DNA from: Paramacrobiotus metropolitanus
Taxonomy: Eukaryota > Tardigrada > Eutardigrada > Parachela > Macrobiotidae
DNA length: 64,000 bases
Assembly: GCF_019649055.1 (NCBI RefSeq)
Contig: NW_026570384.1
Location: forward strand, 170,921-234,920
Reading direction: 5' to 3'
Each line of letters opens with the position of its first letter. Position 1 is the stretch's first letter. Position numbers and translations under genes: made by a program. This document shows, piece after piece, positions 11,711-24,576 of the stretch. Under the pieces are notes generated by a model. The model was not told where the DNA came from and made no database searches. It was given only the letters and a program-made list of their open reading frames with translations.

Positions 11711-13451
11711 TCAATGCGGCATCAGCGTTGTTATTGTCGTCACACCGCTGCCATCAGAACTGTCACCGCCGCTGACGTCCGAACACATCCCAGGATGATG
11801 ATAACAGTAGAGTTTATATGCCAAGAATGCCATGGGCAGCACCACTGTTAACACAACCGCCATCAGAATGATCACCTTCACCGGAATGCCCAGATCGGCC
11901 CCATCACAGCCCAGCCCGTCCAGCGGTTCCACGCGCATCTGCCTTGCCGTGGGATGCTCCTCGGTTGCCGGTTCTGGAGATCGTGGGCGTTGCTGCGCGG
12001 CCAGTGCCGCCTGACTCAACCGGGCCAGATCACGGTCCATGTTCTGTAAAAATAATTTAGCCTCTCTTGACTGTGAGCCCATCATGCCCCGTAAACTGAT
12101 TGAGGTCACCTCGTCCGCGGTGCTAGGGGACGCGGCGCCGTCGTCGGGAGAGGTTGACAGGTCGATTAAGGTGTTGGCGGAGGACGCGAAGGGGTTAACG
12201 GTGTCGGTTAAGTAGCGTTCGGCTAGAATGCCGTACTTGTGGATGGGCACGCGCAGCGACTGACGGCTGTAGAAGTCTTGATCGTGGAACATGTTGTTCA
12301 GGCGTTTCAGCTCAGCGGTCTGTAAACGATGTAACTCATGCACATGACAAAAACACGACACACCAAACCGAGAAAAACGGAAGATACACGACGTAAGCAA
12401 CTGAAAATACAAATAACCCATTACCTGAGTAAAATTATTCATTTGAAGTAAAAATCTATATTGCGCAAACCGGCAAACGGTAAAGCGAAGTGAGCGGAGT
12501 TTTTATGTGGTTACATTGCTACGACACAAATCAACAGTGGTAAAATTTAAGCAAAATCCAGGTCGGTCGGCAAAACGTTAAAATTACTGCAACGTTGAAA
12601 ATGAAAGAACACCCATCTGTCCCATCATAACCGGAAGAAAAAGGACAAAAACAAAAACAGGAAATATAAAATTCACTACAATATAGAAAAGAAAAATTCA
12701 GTCTAACAAATGAATATTCCGCAACTATCAAACTATTTACAACATAAATTACATCGATATAGGCAAATCCTGCGACAGGCGATCGTGCCCTTTTGTATAG
12801 TTGTCTATGCACTGTACTCTAATAATTTGTACTCTAATTAATAATTTGTACTCTAATTAATAATTTCTAATTAATAATTTGTACTCTGTACTCTAATATT
12901 GTACTCTAATAATTTAGACGGAATCTAACCCTAAATACTTCACTTACGTTAGCAATCAAAATTAAAAAAGTAAAACGGGATAAAAAATATCGGAAACTAT
13001 ATCACTCTCTATGCCATCGTTTTCTTACCGTGACATGGTACTTGATGGCAAAACTGGGAAGCGTGTCACTACTCTCAATGGGGATATCGACGAGAACGAA
13101 AGACGGATTGAGATTACTGGGCGACACGGACTGCGATGGCGGCTGCGCTCCAACATTCCGCGCTCGCATCTCGAAACTGCGGCCGCGCGACACATCGCCC
13201 ATTGGCCGCCGCTCCGCGGCTTCCGAGAAGGTCCCACGGGGCTCCAGTTCATCGAAAACATTGCGTGCCGCAGGCCGCGAACTGGCGAAGGCGACGGCCA
13301 GGGGATCACGCGCAGGCGAAGCGGCTTCAGCGAACGTGATGATGGGCTCATCGGGATCAGAGTCCAGCAGGGGCTGTTCCGTGTCGTCCGGCTGACGACG
13401 CGGACGGGAGGACGCGGAATGGGTGGAGGAGCTGGGACGGCTGCGGGGCAT
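11711..13451 (-). CDS. LysM domain transmembrane protein, LYSMD3/4-like
   Basis: Exons 13029-13451 and 11711-12319 join in phase 0 to give 343 aa. The intron splits the single LysM domain: DTLPSFAIKYHV at the end of exon 1 and AELKRLNNMFHDQDFYSRQS at the start of exon 2, matching the LYSMD3/4 pattern. A Ser/Pro-rich N-terminus precedes it. Further on are FLQNMDRDLARL, a segment shared with LYSMD3 homologues, then CDGADLGIPV leading into one membrane helix (VIILMAVVLTVVLPMAFLAY) and a short tail. This architecture predicts a single-pass membrane protein; vertebrate LYSMD3 is reported in the Golgi and at the cell surface, so a role in glycan binding is inference. The intron contains a minisatellite. 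Confidence 0.88.
12809..12917. repeat. AT-rich minisatellite in the LYSMD-like intron
   Basis: Four to five imperfect copies of a roughly 19-bp unit built from TTTGTACTCTAATTAATAA, with shortened units near the right end. It lies entirely within the intron. Confidence 0.8.
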
Positions 13452-15712
13452 GATTGCAGGCGGGAAGAGAGAGCTTCACGTCGGAGATTTCATGTTACGA
13501 TTTGTGTGGAGGCAGTGCGTGTGTGGTTCATGGCGCGTGGCGTAAACAGTCTCAGCGATTCGTCAGATGAGTAATACCAAGGGGGCGAACAGATCCTAAT
13601 CCAAAATTCAACAAACTGCCGAGATAAACAAACTAGGGTAGGACCGCGAGCAGTCAACGAATCCTGGCGCAAATTTTTCAGCGGTATGCAGTGTTTGGCG
13701 AATTAAGCTCCATTTCCAACGTCGTGTATTCGTGAGATCAGAGCTTTATCGTGTCACACAGCGCTGTAGCTCCTTGAAAACTTTAACACAAATTAATAAA
13801 AAAGTTATGAATTTTTAATCAGGTTTCTTAAGTAGAACTTTCAGACAATGATAACATGATCAACATCTGATAAATATTTACAATTTATCGGCATTATAAT
13901 TTATAAATATGAATCCCAGTGAGTGAGTTACCTCTGTACTGTACCACGTAAAACGGTAAAAGCATTTAAAAATCGCAGAAAAGCAATTTTGAAATTTCGC
14001 TTGTGCTCCACGTCATGTTCCAGGTCTGACAGCAAGCCAGCAGAGATTTTACGAACTGCGCACAGTTTGGTCGGAAGTGATCAATTGCAGATTTGCAGCG
14101 AACCTCTCGCTGCAACATGAAACTTGAAAGGCACCGTTGGTTGACGATTACGGTCGGCGGATGAGTGATGACGGTCAATTATTAAAATACTTTCCTAATT
14201 AGATGTATTGTAGCGTGTTAATCAAGGCACGAGGTAAACATTGTGCTCACAGAATCAGTTTCCTTCCGAACGAATTCCCATTGCCCAGATGTAGGGTCTA
14301 TTTTGAGGTCGAGCCATATTTGATTGAATAACTACTTACTCCTGTAAATCTCGTGATTCCGCCACTGCTTCGTGACGCAAAACCATCTGGTATTCTTTTT
14401 GTCAACAGCCACATGACAAGTTTCCAACGGAAACCATATTGAAAAAGCCGACTTAACATTTTCAGAGGATTAGGTGTCAGCGAAAGCAACTTCCGGTTGC
14501 ACATTGACATGTACTTGGTCATTACAAAATATAATTTACCGTTAAATAAAATTGTTTAATCCTGTCATAGAAGCACTGCATGTTTTTCAGCTTTTTGTTA
14601 GCCAGCGTTGCAGTGTTGCGCTCATTCATGACTTTATTTCAGTTTGTTTGTGTTTGATTTGTGTTTGTGTTTGTGTTGAAATTTGTTTGTGTTTGATTGA
14701 CTTGTTATTTTGGTATGAGGACCACTATAAAGTACTAGTACATAATAATTTATCAAATATCAAGCTATCATTTTTATCTATATTAGCTATTATTATCTCT
14801 ATTAGATATCAACATTATCTATCATTATTATCTATGTAATGATTAGATCCTTTGTGTAGTGTGCAGTGCCACTGTGCACTGCGCATCTTATCTTACTCTT
14901 ACAGCCTTGTGAGTTGTGACAAAGAACACGAGTGATTCGTTCCCAATCTCACCACTCCCCCAGCGCATTCCAATGATATCATCGCTCATTTACCGATTGT
15001 GATTTCTTGTACACAAGCGCCGTGGCACGTGCCTGGCAAAGGCACAGATGCCAATTATAATCTGTGGAAATTTTCAAGGCCAGTTTAAACAACACTTTAC
15101 AGCAGTCCTTAAGTTTAAAGTTTATCAGATTGCTTTTCTCCCGTCGTCCTTAGAAACCACATAACAAGCTGCTTTATCTCGGCAACTTGTACATATCTGC
15201 ACTTGTGACGTCGACTGCCTGCCACAAACATCCCCGCAACATGAACAAACACAATTCCGGTTGAGTGCCGTTCGATTAATCGATTTTTTTCTCCGTCGCC
15301 ATCGGTCGGTCCTTGGGAGAACGTGAATGTCAAGCTCAAGCGTGATATTTTTGTACTCTTCGGATTCCCCTCTGTGCGCTGATATACTGTCACTGTGAGA
15401 TACGCTTTGTTCGCGTGAGGCTATTTTGGATGGTGTTTATTCAAGGCATCCTCAATCGTTCTCATCGCTCTGCGTGGACGGCGCGCATTTAAAACGGGGA
15501 TTTTATCGGATGGAAATAAGTTTGGTGTGTTGACTGCTGGGCGTTGTAGTGATTGAACCTGTTTCGAGTGTTTTCCATTAAATTTCTGATGGTGGAAATT
15601 TTAATACCTGGAATGATTCTTTTTCACTGAAATTGTATGGGATTGACGATATACTGCTAATTAGCACTCTAGTGGACACGATTAGGAATTCTGGATTACG
15701 ATCCCCGAGACC
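13452..15712. promoter_or_regulatory. Divergent intergenic region, LYSMD-like / TMEM86-like
   Basis: About 2.26 kb between start codons of divergent genes. It includes a TTTG/GTTT-rich low-complexity tract at 14640-14700 and an ATTATCTAT-rich tract at 14755-14837. Short open frames here lack family resemblance or splice logic. Promoters and possible 5' UTR exons must lie here, but none can be placed. Confidence 0.4.
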
Positions 15713-18700
15713 ATGACGATGTTTGAGAACTATTGTGGATGTGGACCGAGCGCCAACACGAGGATACTGTCAGGATCCGTTTCGACAGGGCCTCCGCGTA
15801 AACCACTGCGGATTAGCCGGATTATTGTCGTACGTGTTTTTGTGGGTTTTTATTCGTACTTCAGCAGCTAACTCTGCTAACTGTGAGAGCTAATAATCAA
15901 TTAAGCATTTATCACATTTTTATGCGTTTCTCGGTTTCTGTTTCGTAAAAAGACGATATTTCTGGAAACGAAAATGTTGTTGTTTGTTGCATTCGTAATA
16001 TTTTACAGCCAGTATTAACCTAATTACCTATCAGTTAAAGAGATACTATGTGCGGGCTGTAAATCTGTCGACTTGTTGCGTTTAAATAGATTATTTCCTA
16101 AAAGGCTCGATTCTTAATGCGCACGCTGCCAAGCATTATGATAACAACAGGAAATGCTTGCTGAAAATGCTGCTGCTGCGTTTTATTACAGGAGAAATTC
16201 AAAATTGCACTTGTTTTGATTTTTGAGTTTCAGTTGTTATTGTTGAGTGGGTCCGTATATTTTCTTCTCCTCTCGTACTTTATCTGTACTCGTACTTTAT
16301 TTGTGGTTATTAATTTTTCGTTTTCGTTACTCATTAGCAGTTTAGCCTGGCAGTATTCTTGACGAGCTGTTTGTTTCCTTGCACTGAATTACAGTACAGT
16401 ATTTTAAGTTAATGCGAAAATAATGAGTTAACGTTGTATAAATTCGAATGAAACTTGCTGTTACAGATACATACCGTAGGCTGTATTTATAGCTTTTTAG
16501 TTGTGGATGTGTCCCAAAACTTTTCTCAAATGCATTTATTATGTTTATTTTCGGCTTTCGCGGTTTGTGTTCGTGTTTATATGTGTACCCTGCCGCCGGT
16601 CGTTTATTTTTTGCTTGACTGTTTTTTTTCTTTTATTGTTTAGTGATTTTCTTTGATAACCGTTCTGTAGTACTTAGCCTTTTCTATTCATAATTTTACA
16701 TTTTACATATTCACGGACAACAGCGGTAAATCAACTATCTCTTACTGGTGTAATACGATGTAGAATGCGTACTAAATGTTAGGTTCAGAAGTTTTTAGGC
16801 ATTTAGGTGTGTCGGTGTAGATCCAGGAATTTTCCAATGTAAATAAGTTACGTTATTATGTATCTGCTGATGATTGTAGTTTTGCTACCACAGTGAAGTG
16901 CATTTCGTCAAAGAAAATTATTTTATTTAATATGATACCAAATTAGTATAAAAAAAACTGAGCTTTCGTTCAGGATGGAAAATAATCAAGCTATGCTGTC
17001 TGACTTATTTATCTTTGCCTGTGCTTGCTTTAATTGCATCAAGAGAAAAGATTAGTAACGTTCGTAATTTCTCGCCTAGCTAATTGTAAGGGTTTATTCC
17101 CACTGCATGTTAGCACTTACAACTGCGGTACTTGAAAGTTGAACGTATAAGCCTATCTCATAAGTCATAACAAGTCACGGCTATACGTGGGAAATCGCCG
17201 TAGTCCACGTTATGAATTGTGATGGTCCTATCATCCCATCTCCGATACTTTCCTGTTTACAGCCGTGACTTTGTTATGACATTTTTGTATTAGTAACTGT
17301 ACGAGTATTAAAACATGTATTTCCAGGTCTAGTGTACAGTGTGCCATTATAAACTGCCATTTGAGCGATAAATTCTTAGTAGGTATGTAATTGCAGCTGA
17401 AAAGTCTGGGACCACAGCTGATTCCCTTCACCCAGGCGGCATGCATCTATTTTGTGCTGTTCTTGCCGCACGACGCCATCTCAGCAGTGGCCTGTTTCAT
17501 CAAATGCCTGCCGATCATCTCCCTCATCTGTTTTGTCATACTGCACGGCAACGTCCTACCGACAACCACCAAAATTGGCACTGACAACCCTAGCACGTAT
17601 TCCCGGTGGATTCTGGCCGGGTTAGTGTTTTCGGCGGTAGGCGATGCGTTTCTGCAGTTCTCGGCGGCCGGTTACTTTATCCCGGGGATGGCGGCTTTTG
17701 GACTGGCGCATGTGTGTTACGCGGTGGCGTTCGGTGTGCAGCCGGTGCATCCGCTGTCCGGAGTCATCATCTTTGCGCTAGCTGGCAGCGTGTTTGCCTG
17801 TTTGCTGCCGTATCTGCCGGGGATGTTCACCTATGCCGTGGGGGTATATCTGGTGCTGGTTTCGTTTATGGGATGGCGTAAGTATGAAATACCGGCGTGG
17901 CCGTGTGATTAAACGATTATGCGAAAGTTTCACAAGTAGTGCAAAAGCGAATGAGGTTTCTGGTTCTGGATAACAGTTATTGGCATTAAAACGAATTCAC
18001 AGGGTTTGACCGTTTCGTAGTGTGCGTACCTGTTTCATTTCTGATTTTTCCATATCTTTCCGATAGTACTGCTTTAGCGTCATTAATGATATATAAATGT
18101 ACTTAAATGACTGCTGCATAAATTGTAGCGACCTTTGTATATAAAATTGTTTGAATAACTCCTTGTTACAGGAGCGATCGCTCGTGTACCGTTCTTGAAT
18201 GACCTGTGGACGTGGACGAAGTTGGCTTGCGCCGTGGGAGCATTGTTGTTTTGTTTGTCAGATTTGATGATTGCCATTAAAATGTTTTATTCGGACTTCC
18301 CGTTATCCCAGGTCCTTATCATGACAACTTACTATGTGGTGAGAATAGTGTTGTAAACTTGGAAACTTGCAAATATGTGAGTCTGGTAAAAACGACTAGA
18401 GTGAGTAATTTCACTCTGGGGTCTAGCATGGTTCAATGTAGCGTTCTGGCTCCGAGAATTGTGAACGAGCGCAAGACGATTTATTCTGGCGCACTTATTC
18501 TTCATTAGCGCTTAATTGCAAGCAGTTCTATTTTTACCGAAGAAGTTTAAGGAAGAAAATCGATTTCAAAGTAAGAATTTCTTCGAGATTATTCAGTAAC
18601 ATACGTTTCGGCAATATAACATAACAGTATAATATATAGTGTTATTTCATAACTTGATACGGTGAGCACGGCAATCATAACGTCTTTACCAAGCGTTCCG

Positions 18701-18871
18701 GTACAAGAAGTGTTCTTTGAATTCTTCACCTACATAAATCCCCTTGTGTTGCAGGCGCAGATGGGCATTGCCGTCTCGGTGGTGGAGGGCCAGCTGCGAC
18801 CGACCCCATCATCCAACAGCGGTTCCCGCTCGCCGACTCCCCCACCGACCCTCGTGGAGAGATGCGGCTAG
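15713..18871 (+). CDS. TMEM86/YhhN-family lysoplasmalogenase-like membrane protein
   Basis: Exons 15713-15829, 17397-17877, 18172-18338 and 18755-18871, all in phase, encode 293 aa. The protein has multiple hydrophobic helices typical of the YhhN/TMEM86 family, with KCLPIISLICFVILHG, LVFSAVGDAFLQF, GMAAFGLAHVCYAVAFG and LSDLMIAIKMF. The Asp in VGDAFL and the segment near SDLMIA match conserved family positions. Family role: hydrolysis of the vinyl ether bond of lysoplasmalogens in the ER or plasma membrane. The first exon (39 codons with two nearby ATGs, 15713 and 15719) was chosen because it is open, ends on GTACGT and splices in phase after a 1567-bp intron; it is the least certain exon. 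A C-terminal Ser/Pro tail follows the last helix. Confidence 0.85.
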
Positions 18872-20446
18872 GAATTCGCACATGTTGTTTCCACGCTTGA
18901 AAGTGTTGTTGTTGTCGTGTGTGATAGCGTTCGTTGTTTTGCCTGGTTGATTGTGATGGGGCGGATGGAGGGAAACGGGGATTGCTGTTTTGCGCTTCAA
19001 ATGATCTCTTTTGTTCTCGCATGGCCACTGTATTGTCACAGGAAAATTAACTTACGCCGGTGATGTGTGATTTATATCTTTATCATGGCTGTGGTGGTGT
19101 GCCTTGTGCGGATTTTGACCGATTAAAATCGCGTTGAAAGGAAAAGAGTTGGGTTTTGTTATTAAAAACCGCCGTAGGCTGTCGGAAGAGATAAACCGGT
19201 CTTACTTACGTAAGAAGGCGAAATTGGAAGACTGGGAAAACTAAGATCACCCTCAGAAAAATGCCTTTTGCAAAATTCAGCTGCGCGGGCGTTGCAAGTT
19301 TAACAATCTTTTGCAGTCAGATGCAAAGCGACCTAATCATTAAACAATAATATTATTGGAAAATTGAAATTGACGATACTGTACGTATTTCTGTATGTCC
19401 ATGACTCGATGGACCATGGTGCGGACTGGTGCGATTACTGACTACGGTAGAACTGATTTTCCAGTACCACCCATAAGAATTTCATGCATGGTACGAGTTT
19501 TACGCGATACAGTTGGCAACTAAACAGGAAAATAAAAACTCATAAAACCGTACAAAAGATATAAGTAGAACAAGCCCAGCACGGATGAATATTGGCCGAT
19601 GACTATTAAAAAATAAGTAATTCTAAGGATGTGTTGCTTTGCGGTCGCTTACAGACTGTCATAATATTAATGAACCCGTACGTATGTTTAGTAATATTAT
19701 GATACACTTTACATAAGTTAATCGAAACACGGACTGCCTTCTTGTACATACAGTACATAACTTCCAATGATGACTAACGCAATGATGACTGACGTGTTAA
19801 GTTACTTACATAAATTTTTTACTTTTATTGTACTCGTACTTATTGTTAAGTAGCAGCTCAGATATTGCTACTGTTCTGGGTCAAGTTGTGTTAGAACAGT
19901 GTGCATTTCTTATCGCGTCCATGGTAACAAGCTTATGATTGACCACTGGACCTAGACAAATGATTTGGGCAAAACGTCAACAATCTTGGATCCACCGCTA
20001 CGCCTAGAGAATTTTGATGTACTTTAAAGCAACAAAATTGGTGAAGTAGAAGCCGAGATCCTTTGCCTCAAAGGACAGGGCCGAAGTCCTGGCACAGATA
20101 ATCAGTATTCATATAACTAGAAGTATACCGGCTCAATTATTTGTACGAGATGTATCATGGTTACCAGTATCATGGTTGGCAAATGGCAAGTTAGCTACAA
20201 GTATTACCTGCGCGCACATTCTGACACGTAATTACGTAAGTAACTTGAATCCCAGCCTAGTAACTGGATCCAAAAGAATCTTTTAAGCTTTTACTCCCGG
20301 GAGCAGGTAGTCGGCTGTATTTATCAGTACGGCTTATCCGTTCGATTAAAAAAGCACCTTGACGTTTGATACCGCGGGAAGGTCACATTAATTTGCTGAA
20401 ATGAAGGAAGTAAGTAACACGGGCGTGAAACTGGCTAGACATATAA
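18872..20446. other. Intergenic region
   Basis: The convergent 3' region between the TMEM86-like gene and the secreted orphan. No coding exon, RNA gene or transposon terminus was recognised. It contains one copy of the recurrent GTACTCGTAC-type palindrome near 19828. Confidence 0.4.
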
Positions 20447-21156
20447 TTATGGACCGGTAGAATATTCAATACGTACATCCTGAAATCCGCTGCCATCGAG
20501 CAGGAAGTTGTAGGTGATGGAGAAATTGGCAAAAGGAAATGAATACCACCCGATGATGCAGGATGCATTAGGCATGGAATAGAAGTACTCCAGATGACCA
20601 TTGCCGGCATCCGTGCTGCCCTGCTGGCCCAGGACGAAATGCGACGTCATGCCGTAGGTGGATACGTTGCGCATCATATACTGGTTGTAGCTCTGATTAT
20701 CGATGCTTTTGTTGAACACAATCCGTTCGCCACCGGCCACAACATCATGTGGTACGCCTGAATCAGCATTAATAAGCCATATTAACTTCGGAAGAAGAAC
20801 TTTTATGACCTTTGCATGTTTGTAGCGGTCATTTGCGTTACGTCCGAATTGTGGTCTCGTTTTTAAAAATTGTACGAAAGGATTTCTAAACATACGGAGC
20901 TGTAGATGTTGAGGTTGCAAAAGTAGTTAGTGTTCTTGTCACACTTAATTTAGTATTATTTACCTATGATCGATTCGGCAAATTCGAAGAAGCTGGCGGT
21001 GCACGTTGACATAAGCATGTCGTATGTGCCCATGAACGGATCGAGAGCAAATGGCGAATTTCCCTGAGCCGGATTGGTTGCTGTCTTGACCAAATAGGGA
21101 CAATATACCGCAACTCCAGTAACAGTTAGAATTAACACTCTCATCACAGCCTCCAT
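20447..21156 (-). CDS. Secreted glycoprotein of unknown family
   Basis: Exons 20964-21156 and 20447-20757 join in phase 1 to give 167 aa. Residues about 4-20 (AVMRVLILTVTGVAVYC) look like a signal peptide; an alternative start is the Met at codon 5. The mature part carries several N-glycosylation sequons (NKS, NQS, NVS, NAS, NFS) and few cysteines. No family was recognised. A small exon-like stretch further upstream on the same strand (21860-21951) could belong to a different transcript. A secreted or cuticular role is possible but would be a guess. Confidence 0.65.
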
Positions 21157-22827
21157 ATTTCGTATTCGGGAAGGAAAGCTTACTGATTAAAAATCTGTGC
21201 GAAAACTGGATACTGGGTAGAACTGAATACTCGAAGCCGTCCGACAAAGAATCGCCGAAGAGATGTGAAAAAGGATTAACGGCGAGTTTTATTGTACAAA
21301 AAAACGACTGTGCGAACGCAGTAAATAATTTCCGTTATGTCAGTAAAAGTAATGCGAGTAATAATATCCTTGAGCTCTACGCATTAGATTTTCATCTGTC
21401 TATGAAATTTATTGCCTATATGGATAACTTGATACCTACTGTAACTGCACTTGCGCATCATCGCTCGAAATTCGTAATCGACCATTCTTTGGCCACATAT
21501 GTTTAAAATGGAGTAAATGAACGTCCGGGTGAAAAAGAATTTACTGCCGTGCGCGAGAATAATTGCTTACGTATTTATATTTCTTACGTGCGTTGTTGTA
21601 CAATGTACGAGTACTAGCGCACTGCAGTGACTTGGTATTCGGTTATTTAAGAGAATCAAGTTTGCTCCGAGCAAGGAAAAACTTACTAATTATAACAGTC
21701 AGCATTATGCATTATGTATATTTGGCTTTTTTGCGATGCAACCTTCTAAATCATGTCATAGCGGCGATTTGTAAAACTGATACTTACATAAAGTTGAGAA
21801 AATAGTTATGTTTCACCGATAAAGCTTTGCAAAGAAACAAGTGTCATTTCTCGCCTTACTTGTAGATAACAGTCTTGAGGTCGGACATTTCCAATCGATC
21901 CTGCTGAATTCGCACCACAAATTCACCTGTAGGACTGTCGCAGTCGGTGACCTTAATGAAAGCACAACTGTTTCTGATGTTTCGTTGCGACGCTTGCCAC
22001 TTATATCAAGCTAAATAAAGTATGCTCAAAAACGGTTTTATGCTGTGTACTGTATGCAGACGTGATCTACATTATTACGTTTGCACTGAACGCTAAACAA
22101 CCGTCAGCGCAAAACAACCGAGAAAAAACGAAGCCGAAGGCAAAGAGGATCAAGACAGATCCGGAGAAGAATTCGAATGGAAGTGAAGGCGTATTTTGAT
22201 CAGAATTCAATATTTTCCTGTTTTACTTTTTCTATGGAGCATGTTGACAAGCGTATGCTGACGAACTGCGCAATATCGTTGTTAATCCCTGACAAAATAC
22301 GAAGATTGCTCATGTTGTACATAGTCAAACTGTGCACACGAACACAGTACTGTCAAACTGTGTGCCTGCTGGTATAGAACCTGATGCACACCGAGAGTCC
22401 CGTAATAACTGTCTTATCATGTAAGTGAAATGCATGTGCATTGTGCAGTTCTTGGTGTTGTGACAGACGACACATCTGCTAGCAGCAACGTTAACACCAA
22501 TGGCAAACGTTTTAACTCAACAGTTTCTACTTGGAAGTCGATAAGGGTGACGAAAACAACAAAGCCTGCCCATGGTTGGGCGCCAAAACGTTTTCGGTTT
22601 GTATGAAAGCAAATGCACTTGAAACCGTCGCCATCTTGTGGAATGTCCACTTCGCCACAAGTTCAACTCGATCAGCATACACTCGCTACAAGTTCTCTTG
22701 TCAGCACATTTTCGATGCAAAACTTTGATAAATTTGGGTGAGTGAGCGGAAAAATTTCTTGCAGCTAACGACACTTTACATAACGTTAACCGTGATATTT
22801 CGTTGAATTAACACCCGTGAGCATAAT
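21157..22827. other. Intergenic region
   Basis: Apart from the exon-like stretch at 21860-21951 nothing convincing was seen. Several short open frames overlap on both strands at 22417-22774 without family resemblance. The promoter of the cathepsin B-like gene should lie at the right edge. Confidence 0.35.
21860..21951 (-). CDS. Possible isolated coding exon (unassigned)
   Basis: About 30 codons with coding-like composition: VTDCDSPTGEFVVRIQQDRL then EMSDLKTVIYK. An AAG acceptor precedes it and a GTAAGG donor follows, before an in-frame stop. No partner exon was found on either side and no family was recognised. It may be an exon of an unrecognised gene or a chance open stretch. Confidence 0.3.
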
Positions 22828-24576
22828 ATGATGGCTGCCACCAAGATCGCGATTATTTTGGCTTGTGTTGCATGCTACAACCACTTCTGTTTAGCCAGAC
22901 GTGGAAAGGAATCTCAACGACCACTCCCGGTTGCATTCGACGAAGACGATGTGATTCAGTACGCTAAGGAATAACGAGCTATCCTTTGTAAGCTGAACCT
23001 GGTTTTTACAGAATTGTTAATACGCATCCGGATAAAGCATGGAAGGCGGAGAAGACACAATTTTACGGGAAGAAGAAGCATTTGACGCAACGATTGGGTA
23101 CGAAAGATTTGGATGACGCGGAGTTTGCCAAACTCCCGAAAGGCACTCCGCGTTCAGTGAATCGTGCCGCCCTTCCGGCACAGTTTGATGCGCGGACACG
23201 TTGGCCGACGTGCGTAAGCATCAAGGAAGTGCGCGATCAGGGCGGCTGCGGGTCATGCTGGGTAAGCGAATGCTGTTCCGGTTGGGCACTGCTGAATCAG
23301 ATATATGACACTGTATGCTGCACAGGCACTGTCCGTTGCCGCGGCTCTGTCGGATCGCATTTGTATTAAATCTCCCCGACAATGGACTTACGCTCATATC
23401 TCCTCGCAGGATTTCATGACGTGCTGCTCCAAATGCGGTGGATGGTAAGTATTTATAATTAATAAATCTTAAATATTTTATGTTTTGTTTGTTATTTGAA
23501 TTTGAGCTATACAGAGAGAACAAAATTGAATGGTATTTAAGTATTTCGCTTTTGACAGTTATGGTGGTTATGTGGAATATGCGTACGAATACTTCACCAA
23601 TACAGGCGCCGTAACGGGCGGCGAATATACCAACAACACGGCGGAGCAAACAGGTTGCCGCCCCTACAGCATTCCACTGCAGTGGGACTACACCATCACT
23701 CCACCCTGCACAAAATCATGTCAAAGCAGTTACTACCGAAACTATCAACAGGATACGTATCAAGGTACGGTTGAGCGGTTTAACTTGTGCTGCTGTTGTG
23801 CAGGAGGAGTATGGTGAACGGCAGTCCAAAACAAATGCCATTTGTTAACGCGTGCTTTCTTCCACGTTTTCTATTGTTGGCGAAAACGTTCTGCGTTGAA
23901 CATTTTTGTGCAGATCGTTTGTCGGAGGAATTGCGCAATACGTTTCATTCTGAGCAGATGCAATATAATTCATAGTTGTACCGTGTACGAGTCGACTCGT
24001 ATGGTTTTTTATTCCAGCGGATTTCGCTTTAAATGCGATGAATTCAGTGAGCTTTTTATTATTTCCTGTTCTGACGGTTGATTACGTGCATGTTTGTGAC
24101 AGGAACCAGCTGGTATACCGTCAGTAAAGTGGACGCTTACGGAACTGTTTCGGATGATACCGAGACGAACATCAAAACTGAGATCATGACCAACGGACCG
24201 GTCAGTTGCTCCATGAAGGTCTATGAAGATTTCGGTACATATAAATCAGGTACGCAACGATTGAATTTATCGGTTTACGTAGCATTTGCGGCTTCACAGT
24301 TGACACTCAAAGCGGACTGGTGAATAAACAATTCTAGTTAATTGTTTATGGTTGACAGGGGTGTATCAACATTTGACTGGCGCCTATCTGGGCAGTCACG
24401 CGGTGAAATGTCTGGGCTGGGGCGTGGACGCCGCCACCAACGTCCCCTATTGGCTGGCAGCCAATTCCTGGGGACCAGGGTGGGGTGAAGGCGGTTTCTT
24501 CCGCATCCGCCGCGGCACCAACGAGTGCAATATTGAAGGCCGAGTCAATGCGGGCTTCCCTAAACAATATGGATGA
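22828..24576 (+). CDS. Cathepsin B-like cysteine protease (C1A), atypical occluding loop
   Basis: Exons 22828-22958, 23012-23261, 23326-23444, 23559-23764, 24103-24249 and 24359-24576 give 356 aa in continuous phase. Signal peptide: AATKIAIILACVACYNHFCL. The propeptide is of cathepsin B type (INTHP-like motif, KHLTQRLGT). The mature enzyme shows RDQGGCGSCW (catalytic Cys), the TCCSKCGGCYGGY segment, GCRPYSIP, NGPV, YKSGVYQHLTGAYLGSHAVK (catalytic His) and WLAANSWGPGWGEGGFF (catalytic Asn). The triad is intact, so it should be an active lysosomal or secreted endopeptidase. The two adjacent His of the classical occluding loop, which give cathepsin B its dipeptidyl carboxypeptidase activity, are not present after CRPYSIP. 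GGHA is GSHA here. An AATAAA lies about 75 nt after the stop. Confidence 0.93.

Noticed and set aside
13011-13574. Plus-strand 187-codon open frame
   Set aside because: Antisense of LYSMD-like exon 1, rich in Arg and Gly as expected of a shadow.
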